A stretch of DNA of 64,000 bases. It comes from an uncultured Porphyromonadaceae bacterium (lineage in GTDB: Bacteria; Bacteroidota; Bacteroidia; Bacteroidales; Muribaculaceae). Every line of letters begins with the position of its first letter. The stretch's first letter is position 1. Under the pieces are notes generated by a model. The model worked only from the letters and a program-made list of their open reading frames with translations, searched no databases and had not been told where the DNA came from. The position numbers and the translations under genes are program-made. The stretch covers positions 60,992-124,991 of the forward strand of contig URAU01000008.1 in assembly GCA_900545955.1 (NCBI GenBank). Direction: 5' to 3'. Below are positions 17,701 to 25,347 of the stretch, in pieces.

Positions 17701-18801
17701 GACGGCCCACGCATCGAGGGCGAACACCGCCTGCGCATCTTCGAGCCGTTTTATCAGATTGACTCCGAGACTTCCCACGCCGGCGGCGTGGGCATCGGGC
17801 TGCCGCTTGCAGCGTCGCTCGCCAAGCTCCACAGCGGATCGCTCACGCTGGCCGACACGAGCATACTTGCCAATACGTTTGTACTCGAAGTACCTCTGCA
17901 CCAGGAAAATGTAGAGGTAGAAAGCGATACCAATCCCGTGATGGCCGAATTCGTGATGGAAGAGGACAACGCCGTGACGGCTGCCGACCGAGCCTACTCC
18001 ATGCTCTTCGTGGAGGACAATGCCGACATGCGCGATTTCCTCTACGACCAGCTCAGCCGGTCGTTCAACATCGAGACGGCCGTGAACGGGGCCGAAGCCC
18101 TCAAGTTGCTGGCTGAACGACGCTTCGACATTGTGGTAACAGACATAATGATGCCTGAAATGGATGGCTACGAACTCTGCTCGCGCATTAAGGAGAACGT
18201 GGATTCGAGCAATATCCCGGTAGTGTTCCTGACGGCCAAAAACGATCTCGACAGCAAGCTCAAAGCGCTGAAATGCGGCGGCGAGGCATATATAGAGAAA
18301 CCATTCTCCATCAAGTATTTCCGCCAGCAGATCATGTCGCTGCTCGACAACCGTCAGCACGAGCGCAAGGCCTTCCTCAAGAAGCCCTTCTTCACCATCG
18401 ACAGCATGAAGCTCAACAAGGCCGACGAGGAATTCATGAACAAGGTGGTGAAAATCGTAACGGATAATATCGCCGACGAGAATTTCTCGGTGGAGGCGAT
18501 GGCCGAAGCATTCTGCATGAGCCGCAGTTCGCTGCTGCGCCGTATCAAGACGCTCTTCAATCTCTCGCCGGTGGAACTTATCCGCCTTATCAAGCTGAAG
18601 AAGGCCGCCGAGCTCATCCAGGAGGGGAAATACCGCATCGGCGACGTTTGCTTCATGGTGGGCATCAATTCGTCGAGCTATTTCAGCAAGCTGTTCTTCA
18701 AGCAGTTCGGTGTCACTCCGAAGGCGTTTGAAAAGCAGTGTCAGAAGAATTCCGCACCGGCCAAACTTGACGACATTACCCCCGGCCCTCCGGAAAACTG
18801 A
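14782..18801 (+). CDS. Hybrid two-component system sensor/regulator (HTCS)
   Basis: This 1339-residue one-protein signalling system spans the inner membrane, senses a glycan fragment in the periplasm and switches on nearby genes. Order of domains: signal peptide (1-25); about two seven-bladed propellers of Reg_prop repeats (30-680; many copies of the type DRFGFMWFGTKNGLNRYDG); Y_Y_Y domain (about 690-765); one membrane helix (about 771-793); HisKA with His830 in EIAHEIRTPLSLI; HATPase with N-box NLFNNALKYS and G2 box GVGIGLPLA; receiver domain with phospho-acceptor Asp1121 (VTDIMMPEMDG); and an AraC-type helix-turn-helix at the C-terminus (about 1230-1325). It sits inside the glycosidase run, 53 bp after the second paralogue, and is the obvious local regulator. 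Confidence 0.95.
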   Translation: MRHTNIIKILIAGMLVLTAGVAVAAPMRFSISKIDNSDGLSSNNVKAIHQDRFGFMWFGTKNGLNRYDGLSVRRYNCYDPVAKRGNNNISSLYERNDTLWVGTDRGVYIYDMRRETFTHMGVYSREGIAADDWVDRIFGDADGNIWVLIPNQGVFRINGNTMDYYSVTDHKGDKGKLPQCITAVGEEIFVGTSYQGLYKYDKSSNRFKVAGAPEVRSQFGSMLISVLAPMTDHDVLVGDSNGVLLCYDIHSGDVRRIQFSNAGKVYLRKICRLGDELWIGTHDGICILDLNDGSETMVNTDTMGESTFTDNVIYTFYPDCIGNIWIGTLFGGVNFFQRTGLVFEYFTKGKSQRSLSGNLLRGMAYTPGKVWMGFEDGGLDVLNLPDCTIDRSMTGKIPSKNILNLYSADNTVMAGSVRHGLSVFDADKRSVTNICSNLHGSDNSVYAMLDDSQGNMWIGLEWGLYIRPAGSTEFANVTELGYDWIANIIEAHDGRIWIATMGNGAWMFDPAKRAFTHYAFDEQYTNGLRSNSVSSIFEDSKGRIWLTTDRGGLSLFNPKTQKFTTYSTDEGLPDNVVYNVLEDKLGYLWFGTNSGLVKMDPATQKLKTFSSRRGTMPRGFSYNSAVADDEGYFYFGGQGGMVRFDPLKDADTDSLPPLYLTRMRIGNEEVAPGEDSPLKENLLFTRTIEVPHSAGTISFNVALPYYADNQTVAYSYRLLPNDKEWIYITNPRNLSFVGLAPGDYDLELRAENGSNQSVNTYKLSILPSWYESWWAYLIYASLFGGLLYTGWRYYRYRQEREMIKMANEMSIRKEKDLYKNKIQFFTEIAHEIRTPLSLIGSPLEAIDEIGVPDERVERYLKIIRLNTNRLLDLTTHLLDIQKIDGNQPSLNFENVDVTALVQKILSRFELTMSLKNKTVTSSITDKSVFATIDPEAITKIISNLFNNALKYSDSAIEISLTADTQKFTLAVASDGPRIEGEHRLRIFEPFYQIDSETSHAGGVGIGLPLAASLAKLHSGSLTLADTSILANTFVLEVPLHQENVEVESDTNPVMAEFVMEEDNAVTAADRAYSMLFVEDNADMRDFLYDQLSRSFNIETAVNGAEALKLLAERRFDIVVTDIMMPEMDGYELCSRIKENVDSSNIPVVFLTAKNDLDSKLKALKCGGEAYIEKPFSIKYFRQQIMSLLDNRQHERKAFLKKPFFTIDSMKLNKADEEFMNKVVKIVTDNIADENFSVEAMAEAFCMSRSSLLRRIKTLFNLSPVELIRLIKLKKAAELIQEGKYRIGDVCFMVGINSSSYFSKLFFKQFGVTPKAFEKQCQKNSAPAKLDDITPGPPEN

Positions 18802-18830
18802 GCCGCCCCTGAGGTGGGAATGACAACCGT

Positions 18831-18888
18831 AAGCAACTGGTCGAAATAATTATATCTGGATAGTATAAAATATTTTTGAACAGTTTCC
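18831..18888. repeat. Shortened copy of the susC promoter element, upstream of GH3
   Basis: Bases 18843-18885 match 455-497 upstream of susC at 39 of 43 positions. The left end (AACTGGTCGAAAT) also matches the left end of the 318-501 element, and the ends form a weaker inverted repeat. The 126-bp middle present before susC is missing here. The right end contains TATTTTTG (18871-18878), a -7 box, 32 nt before the GH3 ATG at 18911. Confidence 0.75.
18871..18878 (+). promoter_or_regulatory. -7 promoter box of the GH3-GH92 gene run
   Basis: TATTTTTG fits TAnnTTTG and is the only good promoter between the HTCS and the following six tightly packed enzyme genes. They are probably transcribed from here. 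Confidence 0.55.
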
Positions 18889-18910
18889 TAATACCTAATA
18901 AGTGCAGATA

Positions 18911-21175
18911 ATGAGATTTCGAGGGATATATCTTTTTACGCTATTGTGGTTGGCCGTTGGGCTCGCCGCAGCGGCCGGTAGGCCGCTCTACCGCGACGCC
19001 TCGCAGCCGGTAGAAGCCCGCGTGGCCGACATCATGTCGAGAATGACTCTCCGCGAGAAGGTGCTTCAGCTTCAGAACCGCGCCGTAGGGGCGGAGAGTG
19101 AGATACCGTCGACCTTCCGCGGCGAGAGCTACGGCGTGACCCACGAGATGAGCCGCGACGCGGCCGAGGTGAGTCGCATCTATGTGGCGTTGCAGAAATA
19201 TATGCGCGACTCCACACGGCTGGGCATCCCCGTAATAACCTCCGTGGAGGGTATTCAGGGTATTCTCCAGAACGGCGCGACGCTTTTTCCCCACGCCATA
19301 GCGCAGGGGAGCACTTTCAACCCCGCGCTTATCGGGGAGATGACCTATGCCGCCGGAGAGGAAGCCCGGGCCATGGGCATCCATCAGATTATGTCGCCAG
19401 TGCTCGATATAGCGCGCGAACTCCGCTGGGGGCGCGTGGAGGAAACATTCGGTGAGTGTCCCTATCTCATTGCCGAGATGGGTACGGCATTCGTCGACGG
19501 CTACCAGAAGCATCGAATCACCTGCATGCCTAAGCATTTCGCCGCCCATGGCACACCTTCGGGCGGTCTGAACTGTGCCGGAGTTGCCGGCGGTCCGCGC
19601 GAATTCCATAGTATTTATCTCTATCCGTTCAAAAAGGTGATAGAGCGCTGCCACCCTCTGGCGGTGATGAGCTGCTACAGCGCCTACGACGGCGTCCCGA
19701 TGTCCGGCTCACATTATTATATGACCGACATACTCCGCGGTCAGCTCGGCTTCGACGGATATGTATACTCTGACTGGGGTTCGGTGGAAAGGCTCATGAC
19801 GTTTCATCATGCCGTCGGCTCGCGCGAAGAGGCGGCCATGATGGCTCTTCTGGCAGGTATCGATCTTGATGTTGACTCCGCTTATGAGACACTGGAGCAG
19901 TCGGTTGCCGACGGCCGCATTTCGGAGGCCGACATCAATCGCGCTGTGGAGCGCATTCTGCGCGTAAAATTCCTTCTTGGCCTGTTCGACGCCCCTTATG
20001 GCGAGCCCGACCAGGTTGCCAAGGTGGTGCGTTCGTCCGAACATGTGGCGCTTGCAAAGCGCGTGGCCGACGAGAGCGCCGTGCTGCTGGAAAACAACGG
20101 AATCCTGCCGCTCAATCCCGATAAGGTCAAGACTGTAGCCGTGGTAGGCCCCAATGCCGACCAGGCCGTTTACGGTGACTATGCATGGACTCAGCGCGAC
20201 ACGCGCGAGGGCGTCTCGCTCCTTGAGGGGATGCGCGACCGCCTCAATGGGAAAGCCGACGTAATCTACGCCGAAGGGTGCGACTGGTGGAGTGCCGACA
20301 CCACAGGGATTGCCGCGGCCGTCGATGCAGCTCGCCGCAGCGACGTGGTTGTGGCAGCCATCGGCACGCGAAGCACCTTCCTTGGCCGCTCACCTAAATA
20401 TTCCACCGCCGGCGAAGGGTTCGATCTCTCGAGCCTTGAGCTTCCCGGCGCTCAGCAGCAACTTCTCGAAGCTCTCAAAGCCACGGGAAAACCGCTCGTT
20501 GTGGCCTTCATCGCCGGGAAACCGCTCGCCATGCCGTGGGTGAAGGATAACGCTGACGCGGTGATATGCCAGTGGTATGCCGGCGAGCAGCAGGGCAACT
20601 CTCTGGCCGATATCCTTCTGGGTAATGTGAATCCTTCCGGGAAACTCAATGTGTCGTTCCCTCGGAGCACAGGCAATACTCCTTGCTTCTACAACCACTA
20701 CGGTACTGACCGCGAGGAGCCTTTCGACTCACCCGGTTCTCCCTCCGACCCGAAAGGACATTATATATTCGATACTCCTGAGCCTCTGTGGAATTTCGGT
20801 CATGGTCTGAGCTACACGCAGTTCGCCATCGGCGAGCCTGCTCTCGACCGAACGGAGGCCACACCGGCGGATACGGTGACCGTTACGGTCCCGGTGGCGA
20901 ACAGCGGAGGCATGGCCGGAAAGGAGGTCGTACAGTTGTACGTTCATCAGCCTGTAAGCTCCGTTTCGACACCGAAACAGCAACTCCGTGCCTTCGCCAA
21001 AGTAGACCTTAAGCCGGGCGAGGAGAAAACGATTACGCTACGCCTTCCCGTCGACGAGCTGGCGCTCTACAACCCCGCTATGGAGCGCATTGTGGAGCCC
21101 GGCGAATATCAGATACAGATTGGAAACGCCTCCGACAGTATTTCATTTGTAAAATCTTTTACCGTAAAACCATAA
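18911..21175 (+). CDS. Glycoside hydrolase family 3 beta-glycosidase
   Basis: This 754-residue exported GH3 enzyme is of the beta-glucosidase/beta-xylosidase type. It has a signal peptide (about 1-23) and an N-terminal barrel beginning MSRMTLREKVLQLQ, with the substrate-site motif CMPKHFAAHG (about 210). The nucleophile is Asp288 in YVYSDWGSVERL. The alpha/beta sandwich domain follows (VAVVGPNADQAVYGDYAW), and a fibronectin III-like domain at the C-terminus begins after FGHGLSYTQF. The start at 18911 is preferred over an upstream in-frame GTG at 18902. The next gene begins 1 bp after the stop, so the two are co-transcribed. The sugar removed (glucose, xylose or another beta-linked unit) is not determined by the motifs. 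Confidence 0.9.
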   Translation: MRFRGIYLFTLLWLAVGLAAAAGRPLYRDASQPVEARVADIMSRMTLREKVLQLQNRAVGAESEIPSTFRGESYGVTHEMSRDAAEVSRIYVALQKYMRDSTRLGIPVITSVEGIQGILQNGATLFPHAIAQGSTFNPALIGEMTYAAGEEARAMGIHQIMSPVLDIARELRWGRVEETFGECPYLIAEMGTAFVDGYQKHRITCMPKHFAAHGTPSGGLNCAGVAGGPREFHSIYLYPFKKVIERCHPLAVMSCYSAYDGVPMSGSHYYMTDILRGQLGFDGYVYSDWGSVERLMTFHHAVGSREEAAMMALLAGIDLDVDSAYETLEQSVADGRISEADINRAVERILRVKFLLGLFDAPYGEPDQVAKVVRSSEHVALAKRVADESAVLLENNGILPLNPDKVKTVAVVGPNADQAVYGDYAWTQRDTREGVSLLEGMRDRLNGKADVIYAEGCDWWSADTTGIAAAVDAARRSDVVVAAIGTRSTFLGRSPKYSTAGEGFDLSSLELPGAQQQLLEALKATGKPLVVAFIAGKPLAMPWVKDNADAVICQWYAGEQQGNSLADILLGNVNPSGKLNVSFPRSTGNTPCFYNHYGTDREEPFDSPGSPSDPKGHYIFDTPEPLWNFGHGLSYTQFAIGEPALDRTEATPADTVTVTVPVANSGGMAGKEVVQLYVHQPVSSVSTPKQQLRAFAKVDLKPGEEKTITLRLPVDELALYNPAMERIVEPGEYQIQIGNASDSISFVKSFTVKP

Positions 21176-21176
21176 A

Positions 21177-23102
21177 ATGAACAGACTCATAACGCTATCG
21201 CTTCTTTCGCTGGCGGCGTTCGGCGCTTCGGCCGAAGTGGTGCTCCCGAAATTTTTTACCGACAACATGCTCGTGCAGCGCGACGCCACGCTCACGGTAG
21301 CCGGTAAGGCTACGCCTGGCGCCGAAGTAAAGGTAACGACCGACTGGGCTAACGGAAATGCCAAGGGAAAGGCCGGAGCCGACGGAGCTTTCAGTATCGC
21401 GCTGCCTACTCCCGGCGCGGGAGGTCCCTATACAATTATTGTGGACGACGGAAACGGGGATCCGGTAGTGCTTTCCAATGTGCTGTCGGGCGAGCTGTGG
21501 CTCTGCTCGGGTCAGTCGAACATGGAGTTCCCGGTAAAAGGATGGACTCAGGTGATGAACGCCGACGAAGTCGTAGCTACCGCCAGGCATCCGGAAGTGC
21601 GTCTGCTCCAGATACATAAGAATACAGCCTACACCCCTCAGGCAGATGCCGACGTCAATATGGGCGGATGGGTGGAGGCTTCCCCGGCAACCATGGATTT
21701 CTCGGCGATAGCCTATTTGTTCGCAAAGGAGATGAAGGATTCCCTGCAGGTGCCTGTTGGCGTTATTGACGCCACCTGGGGCGGTACGCCAGCCGAAGCA
21801 TGGACTTCGGCAGAATATCTTGCCGGAGTGCCCGGTTTTGAGGCAGAGGTAGATGCATTGGCTAAGGATACCTCACATCCCGGCTACCTCAGGGACGACT
21901 ACGAGCGCCGCAACGCGCAGTGGCTCGAGCAGGCCGCCACTCTTACTGGCGACTTCGATCTCGCCGCCGAGCAGACCGGCGATAACTGGATGAGCATTCA
22001 GATTCCCTCTATGTGGGAGACCTCCGTGCTTCCCGGTTTCGACGGCATTGTGTGGATGCAGCGTGTTGTCGACCTTCCCGAGGATGCAGCCGGTATGCCC
22101 TTGACCCTTAACCTCGGCCCGGTCGACAATGAGGACGAAACATATTTCAACGGCACAAAAGTGGGTGGAGCGGCCGCGTGGGATACTCCCCGTCACTATG
22201 AAGTGCCCGGCAATGTTGTTCGTGCTGGTAAGAATGTGATTACCGTCAAGGTATCCGACTACGACGGTGAAGGCGGAATAGGTGGCAAGCCCGAAGACAA
22301 TTGCGTTGTTGTAGACGGACGCACTTATCCTCTTGCCGGAGAGTGGAAACTCTCCGTGGCAAAAGATTTCTCGAAGATGCCGCCGCGTCCGGCTTCAATC
22401 TATGGGTCGAGCTTTCCGTCGGTGCTTTTCAATGCGATGATTTCGCCGCTTAGGCTTATGCCGTTAAGGGGAGTCCTGTGGTATCAGGGATGTGCCAATG
22501 TGGGGCGTGCCGAGCAGTATGAGCCTCTGTTCCAGAATCTGATACGTAACTGGCGTTCCATCTGGGGCGAGAATCTGCCGTTCTATTTCGTGCAGCTTGC
22601 CGGGTGGCTGCAGCCGCGCAACGTTCAGCCAGATTCGCAGTGGGCCGCCCTCCGCAACGCTCAGTCCAAGGCTCTCTCGCTGCCCAACACCGGCATGGCC
22701 GTGGCAATCGACCTCGGCAATCCGGCCGACATCCATCCTACCGACAAACAGGAGGTGGCTCGGCGCCTGGGGCTTCTCGCCCTCAACCGCACCTACGGCC
22801 ATAAGATGACCGACGCGGCTCCGGTATGCGTTGCTTTCAAGGCCAAGGGGAATACTATGGAACTAAAGTTCGACGGCCCGCTTGCCTCTGAGGCCGGAGT
22901 ACTCACCGGTTTCATCATCGGTGACGGAAAAGGTAAATTCGCTTACGCCAAAGCCCGACTGACGTCGCCTGATACCGTAGTGCTCTCCTCGCCGCTCATC
23001 GGCAACCCGAAAACGGCCCGTTATAATTGGGCCGATTGCCCCGGGGGAAATCTTACGGGACCCACCGGTCTGCCGGTGGCTCCATTTGCAACCGACAAAT
23101 AA
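21177..23102 (+). CDS. Sialate O-acetylesterase-family (SASA) carbohydrate esterase
   Basis: This 641-residue exported SGNH-type esterase probably removes O-acetyl groups from sialic acid or other sugars so that the glycosidases can act. The signal peptide is about 1-20. The catalytic Ser114 lies in CSGQSNMEFPV; the matching Asp518-x-His520 is in NPADIHPTDKQE. Between them (about 265-395) lies an inserted galactose-binding-like beta-sandwich (VWMQRVVDLP ... ETYFNGTKVG), a known arrangement in Bacteroidota members of this family. The start is 1 bp after the GH3 stop, and GH36 follows after 17 bp, so it belongs to the same transcript. Removal of sialate acetyl groups is the family default; other acetylated glycans are possible. 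Confidence 0.88.
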   Translation: MNRLITLSLLSLAAFGASAEVVLPKFFTDNMLVQRDATLTVAGKATPGAEVKVTTDWANGNAKGKAGADGAFSIALPTPGAGGPYTIIVDDGNGDPVVLSNVLSGELWLCSGQSNMEFPVKGWTQVMNADEVVATARHPEVRLLQIHKNTAYTPQADADVNMGGWVEASPATMDFSAIAYLFAKEMKDSLQVPVGVIDATWGGTPAEAWTSAEYLAGVPGFEAEVDALAKDTSHPGYLRDDYERRNAQWLEQAATLTGDFDLAAEQTGDNWMSIQIPSMWETSVLPGFDGIVWMQRVVDLPEDAAGMPLTLNLGPVDNEDETYFNGTKVGGAAAWDTPRHYEVPGNVVRAGKNVITVKVSDYDGEGGIGGKPEDNCVVVDGRTYPLAGEWKLSVAKDFSKMPPRPASIYGSSFPSVLFNAMISPLRLMPLRGVLWYQGCANVGRAEQYEPLFQNLIRNWRSIWGENLPFYFVQLAGWLQPRNVQPDSQWAALRNAQSKALSLPNTGMAVAIDLGNPADIHPTDKQEVARRLGLLALNRTYGHKMTDAAPVCVAFKAKGNTMELKFDGPLASEAGVLTGFIIGDGKGKFAYAKARLTSPDTVVLSSPLIGNPKTARYNWADCPGGNLTGPTGLPVAPFATDK

Positions 23103-23119
23103 GAAAAATCCTTAAATAT

Positions 23120-25258
23120 ATGAAAACCAACATTATTGCATTGTCGTTGGCAGCCTTTTCGGCGCTGACGACATCGGCGGCCACGCAGATTCCGGTGCTT
23201 ACGCCCAATACCGCGCTGATCCTGGAAGTAGGCGACAATGGCCGTGTTTATCAGCGTTATTTCGGTAAGAAACTCGCCAATGCGGGTGAATATGAGGCAG
23301 CTCCGCGTGGCGCGGAGGCATATCTGACCCACGGCATGGAGGATTATTTCGAGCCTGCGCTCCACATAAACCATGCCGACGACAATCCTTCGACTGAACT
23401 CCGATATGTGAGTCATTCGTCGGCTCAGCAGGCGGATGGGTCCACGCTTACCACGGTGAAGCTCACCGACAAGGAGTATGGCACAGGCGTCGACCTCAAC
23501 TACGTAACATATCCCGACGTAGATATAATCAAGAGCTACACCGTAATAACCAACGGTGAGAAGAAACCCGTCGAGATGGAGAAGTACGCCTCTTCGCTGC
23601 TCCATTTCGACCGTCCGGCCTACTACCTGACGCAGTTCAACGGCGACTGGATCAGTGAAACCACTATGAGCGAGGCTCCGCTGAGCTTCGGCAAGAAGGT
23701 GCTCGACACCAAACTTGGTTCGCGTGAGAACATGTTTGTTTCGCCTTTCTTCCAGCTTTCGCTTGATGAGCCCGCACGCGACGAGGAGGGGGAGATGCTT
23801 GTAGGCACACTGGCCTGGACGGGCAACTTCCGCTTCACGTTCGAGGTCGACAATCTCGGCAAGCTCCGTGTGATTTCCGGCATCAACCCCTATGCCTCGA
23901 AACGCATCCTCGCCAAGGGGGAATCGTTTCAGACTCCGGAATTCATCTTCACCCTCAGCGAGGGTGGCCGCGGCGAGGCAAGCCGTACTTTCCACGACTG
24001 GGCACGCAAATATCAGGTGAACAAGGGTGAAGAGTCGCGTATGACGCTGCTCAACAACTGGGAAGCCACCTATTTCGACTTCGACGAGGAGAAGCTCGTA
24101 AAACTTATCGGTGAGGCCAAGGAGCTGGGTGTAGACATGTTCCTGCTCGACGACGGCTGGTTCGGCAACAAGTATCCCCGCCACAGCGACACCCAGGGCC
24201 TCGGCGACTGGGACGAGACCGCCAACAAGCTCCCCAACGGCATCGGCCGCCTCACGGAGGAAGCCAAAAAGCAGGGCGTGAAGTTCGGCCTCTGGATTGA
24301 GCCGGAAATGGTGAGCCCCAAGAGCGAGCTCTATGAGAAGCATAAGGACTGGGTGATTACGCTCCCCAACCGCGACGAGTATTATTTCCGCAACCAGCTG
24401 GTGCTCGACCTGAGCAATCCGCAGGTACAGGACTACGTATTCGGCATAGTCGACAACCTTATGACGAAATATCCCGATATCGCCTTCTTCAAGTGGGACT
24501 GCAACAGCCCCATCACAAACATCTATTCCAACTATCTCAAGGACAAGCAGAGCCACCTTTATGTGGATTACACGAACGGCCTTTACAAGGTGCTCGATCG
24601 CATCAAGGCCAAATATCCCGACCTGGTGATGATGATGTGCTCCGGTGGTGGCGGACGTACCGACTACGAAGGGCTGCGCTACTTCACAGAATTCTGGTGC
24701 AGCGACAATACAGACCCCGTCGACCGCCTCTACATCCAGTGGGGCTATTCGCAGATTTTCCCCGCCAAAACGCAGTGCGCCCACGTGACGACCTGGAACA
24801 AGACTGCTCCCGTGAAGTTCCGCACCGACGTGGCCATGATGGGCAAGCTCGGCTTCGACATCAACCTCCACGACCTCTCGGCCGACGACCTGAAATACTG
24901 TCAGAACGCCATCCGCCACTACAATCGTCTGAAACCCGTAATCCTCGACGGCGACCAGTATCGTCTTGTTTCCCCCTACTCGGGCAACCACGCGTCGACT
25001 ATGTATGTCGGCAAGGACAAGAAGAGTGCCGTGGTGTTCGCCTTCGATATTTTCCCCAAGAATGTTGAGCACAACACGCTCGTGAAGCTTCGTGGTCTGA
25101 ACCCTGATGCCACCTACAGCGTGAAGGAGATCAACCGCGCCGACACCTCCGATGGCGAAGTCAAGACCTATAGCGGCGACTACCTGATGAAGGTTGGGCT
25201 GCCCCTGTTCGGCACTTCGCGTCTGAACAGCCGCATCTATGAGCTGACACAGAACTAA
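23120..25258 (+). CDS. GH36 alpha-galactosidase
   Basis: This 712-residue exported alpha-galactosidase belongs to family GH36. The signal peptide is 1-21 (ending TTSAAT). The N-terminal beta-supersandwich is followed by a barrel with LLNNWEATYFDFDEEKL, FLLDDGWFGNKYP, LWIEPEMVSPKSEL and the nucleophile motif FFKWDCNSPI (Asp460). The acid/base is Asp529 in FWCSDNTDPVDR, and a C-terminal beta domain completes the fold. All are textbook GH36 positions. The start at 23120 is chosen because it begins a clean signal peptide 17 bp after the esterase stop; an in-frame ATG at 23027 would lie inside the previous gene and add 31 basic residues. Removes terminal alpha-galactose, probably in the periplasm. 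Confidence 0.93.
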   Translation: MKTNIIALSLAAFSALTTSAATQIPVLTPNTALILEVGDNGRVYQRYFGKKLANAGEYEAAPRGAEAYLTHGMEDYFEPALHINHADDNPSTELRYVSHSSAQQADGSTLTTVKLTDKEYGTGVDLNYVTYPDVDIIKSYTVITNGEKKPVEMEKYASSLLHFDRPAYYLTQFNGDWISETTMSEAPLSFGKKVLDTKLGSRENMFVSPFFQLSLDEPARDEEGEMLVGTLAWTGNFRFTFEVDNLGKLRVISGINPYASKRILAKGESFQTPEFIFTLSEGGRGEASRTFHDWARKYQVNKGEESRMTLLNNWEATYFDFDEEKLVKLIGEAKELGVDMFLLDDGWFGNKYPRHSDTQGLGDWDETANKLPNGIGRLTEEAKKQGVKFGLWIEPEMVSPKSELYEKHKDWVITLPNRDEYYFRNQLVLDLSNPQVQDYVFGIVDNLMTKYPDIAFFKWDCNSPITNIYSNYLKDKQSHLYVDYTNGLYKVLDRIKAKYPDLVMMMCSGGGGRTDYEGLRYFTEFWCSDNTDPVDRLYIQWGYSQIFPAKTQCAHVTTWNKTAPVKFRTDVAMMGKLGFDINLHDLSADDLKYCQNAIRHYNRLKPVILDGDQYRLVSPYSGNHASTMYVGKDKKSAVVFAFDIFPKNVEHNTLVKLRGLNPDATYSVKEINRADTSDGEVKTYSGDYLMKVGLPLFGTSRLNSRIYELTQN

Positions 25259-25347
25259 TCCGCAAAACCTTCTGAATCCGGAAGCGGGGAGCCGTGCAGA
25301 AACTGCTCCCTGCTCCCGGAATCAGGCAATTATACAGACACAACACA

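Noticed and set aside
17690..17730. Apparently degenerate ATP-binding G1 box in the HTCS (SDGPRI)
   Set aside because: From memory, an NDG/SDG form with a displaced Asp is common in Bacteroidota hybrid sensors; the N and G2 boxes are intact, so I do not call it inactive.
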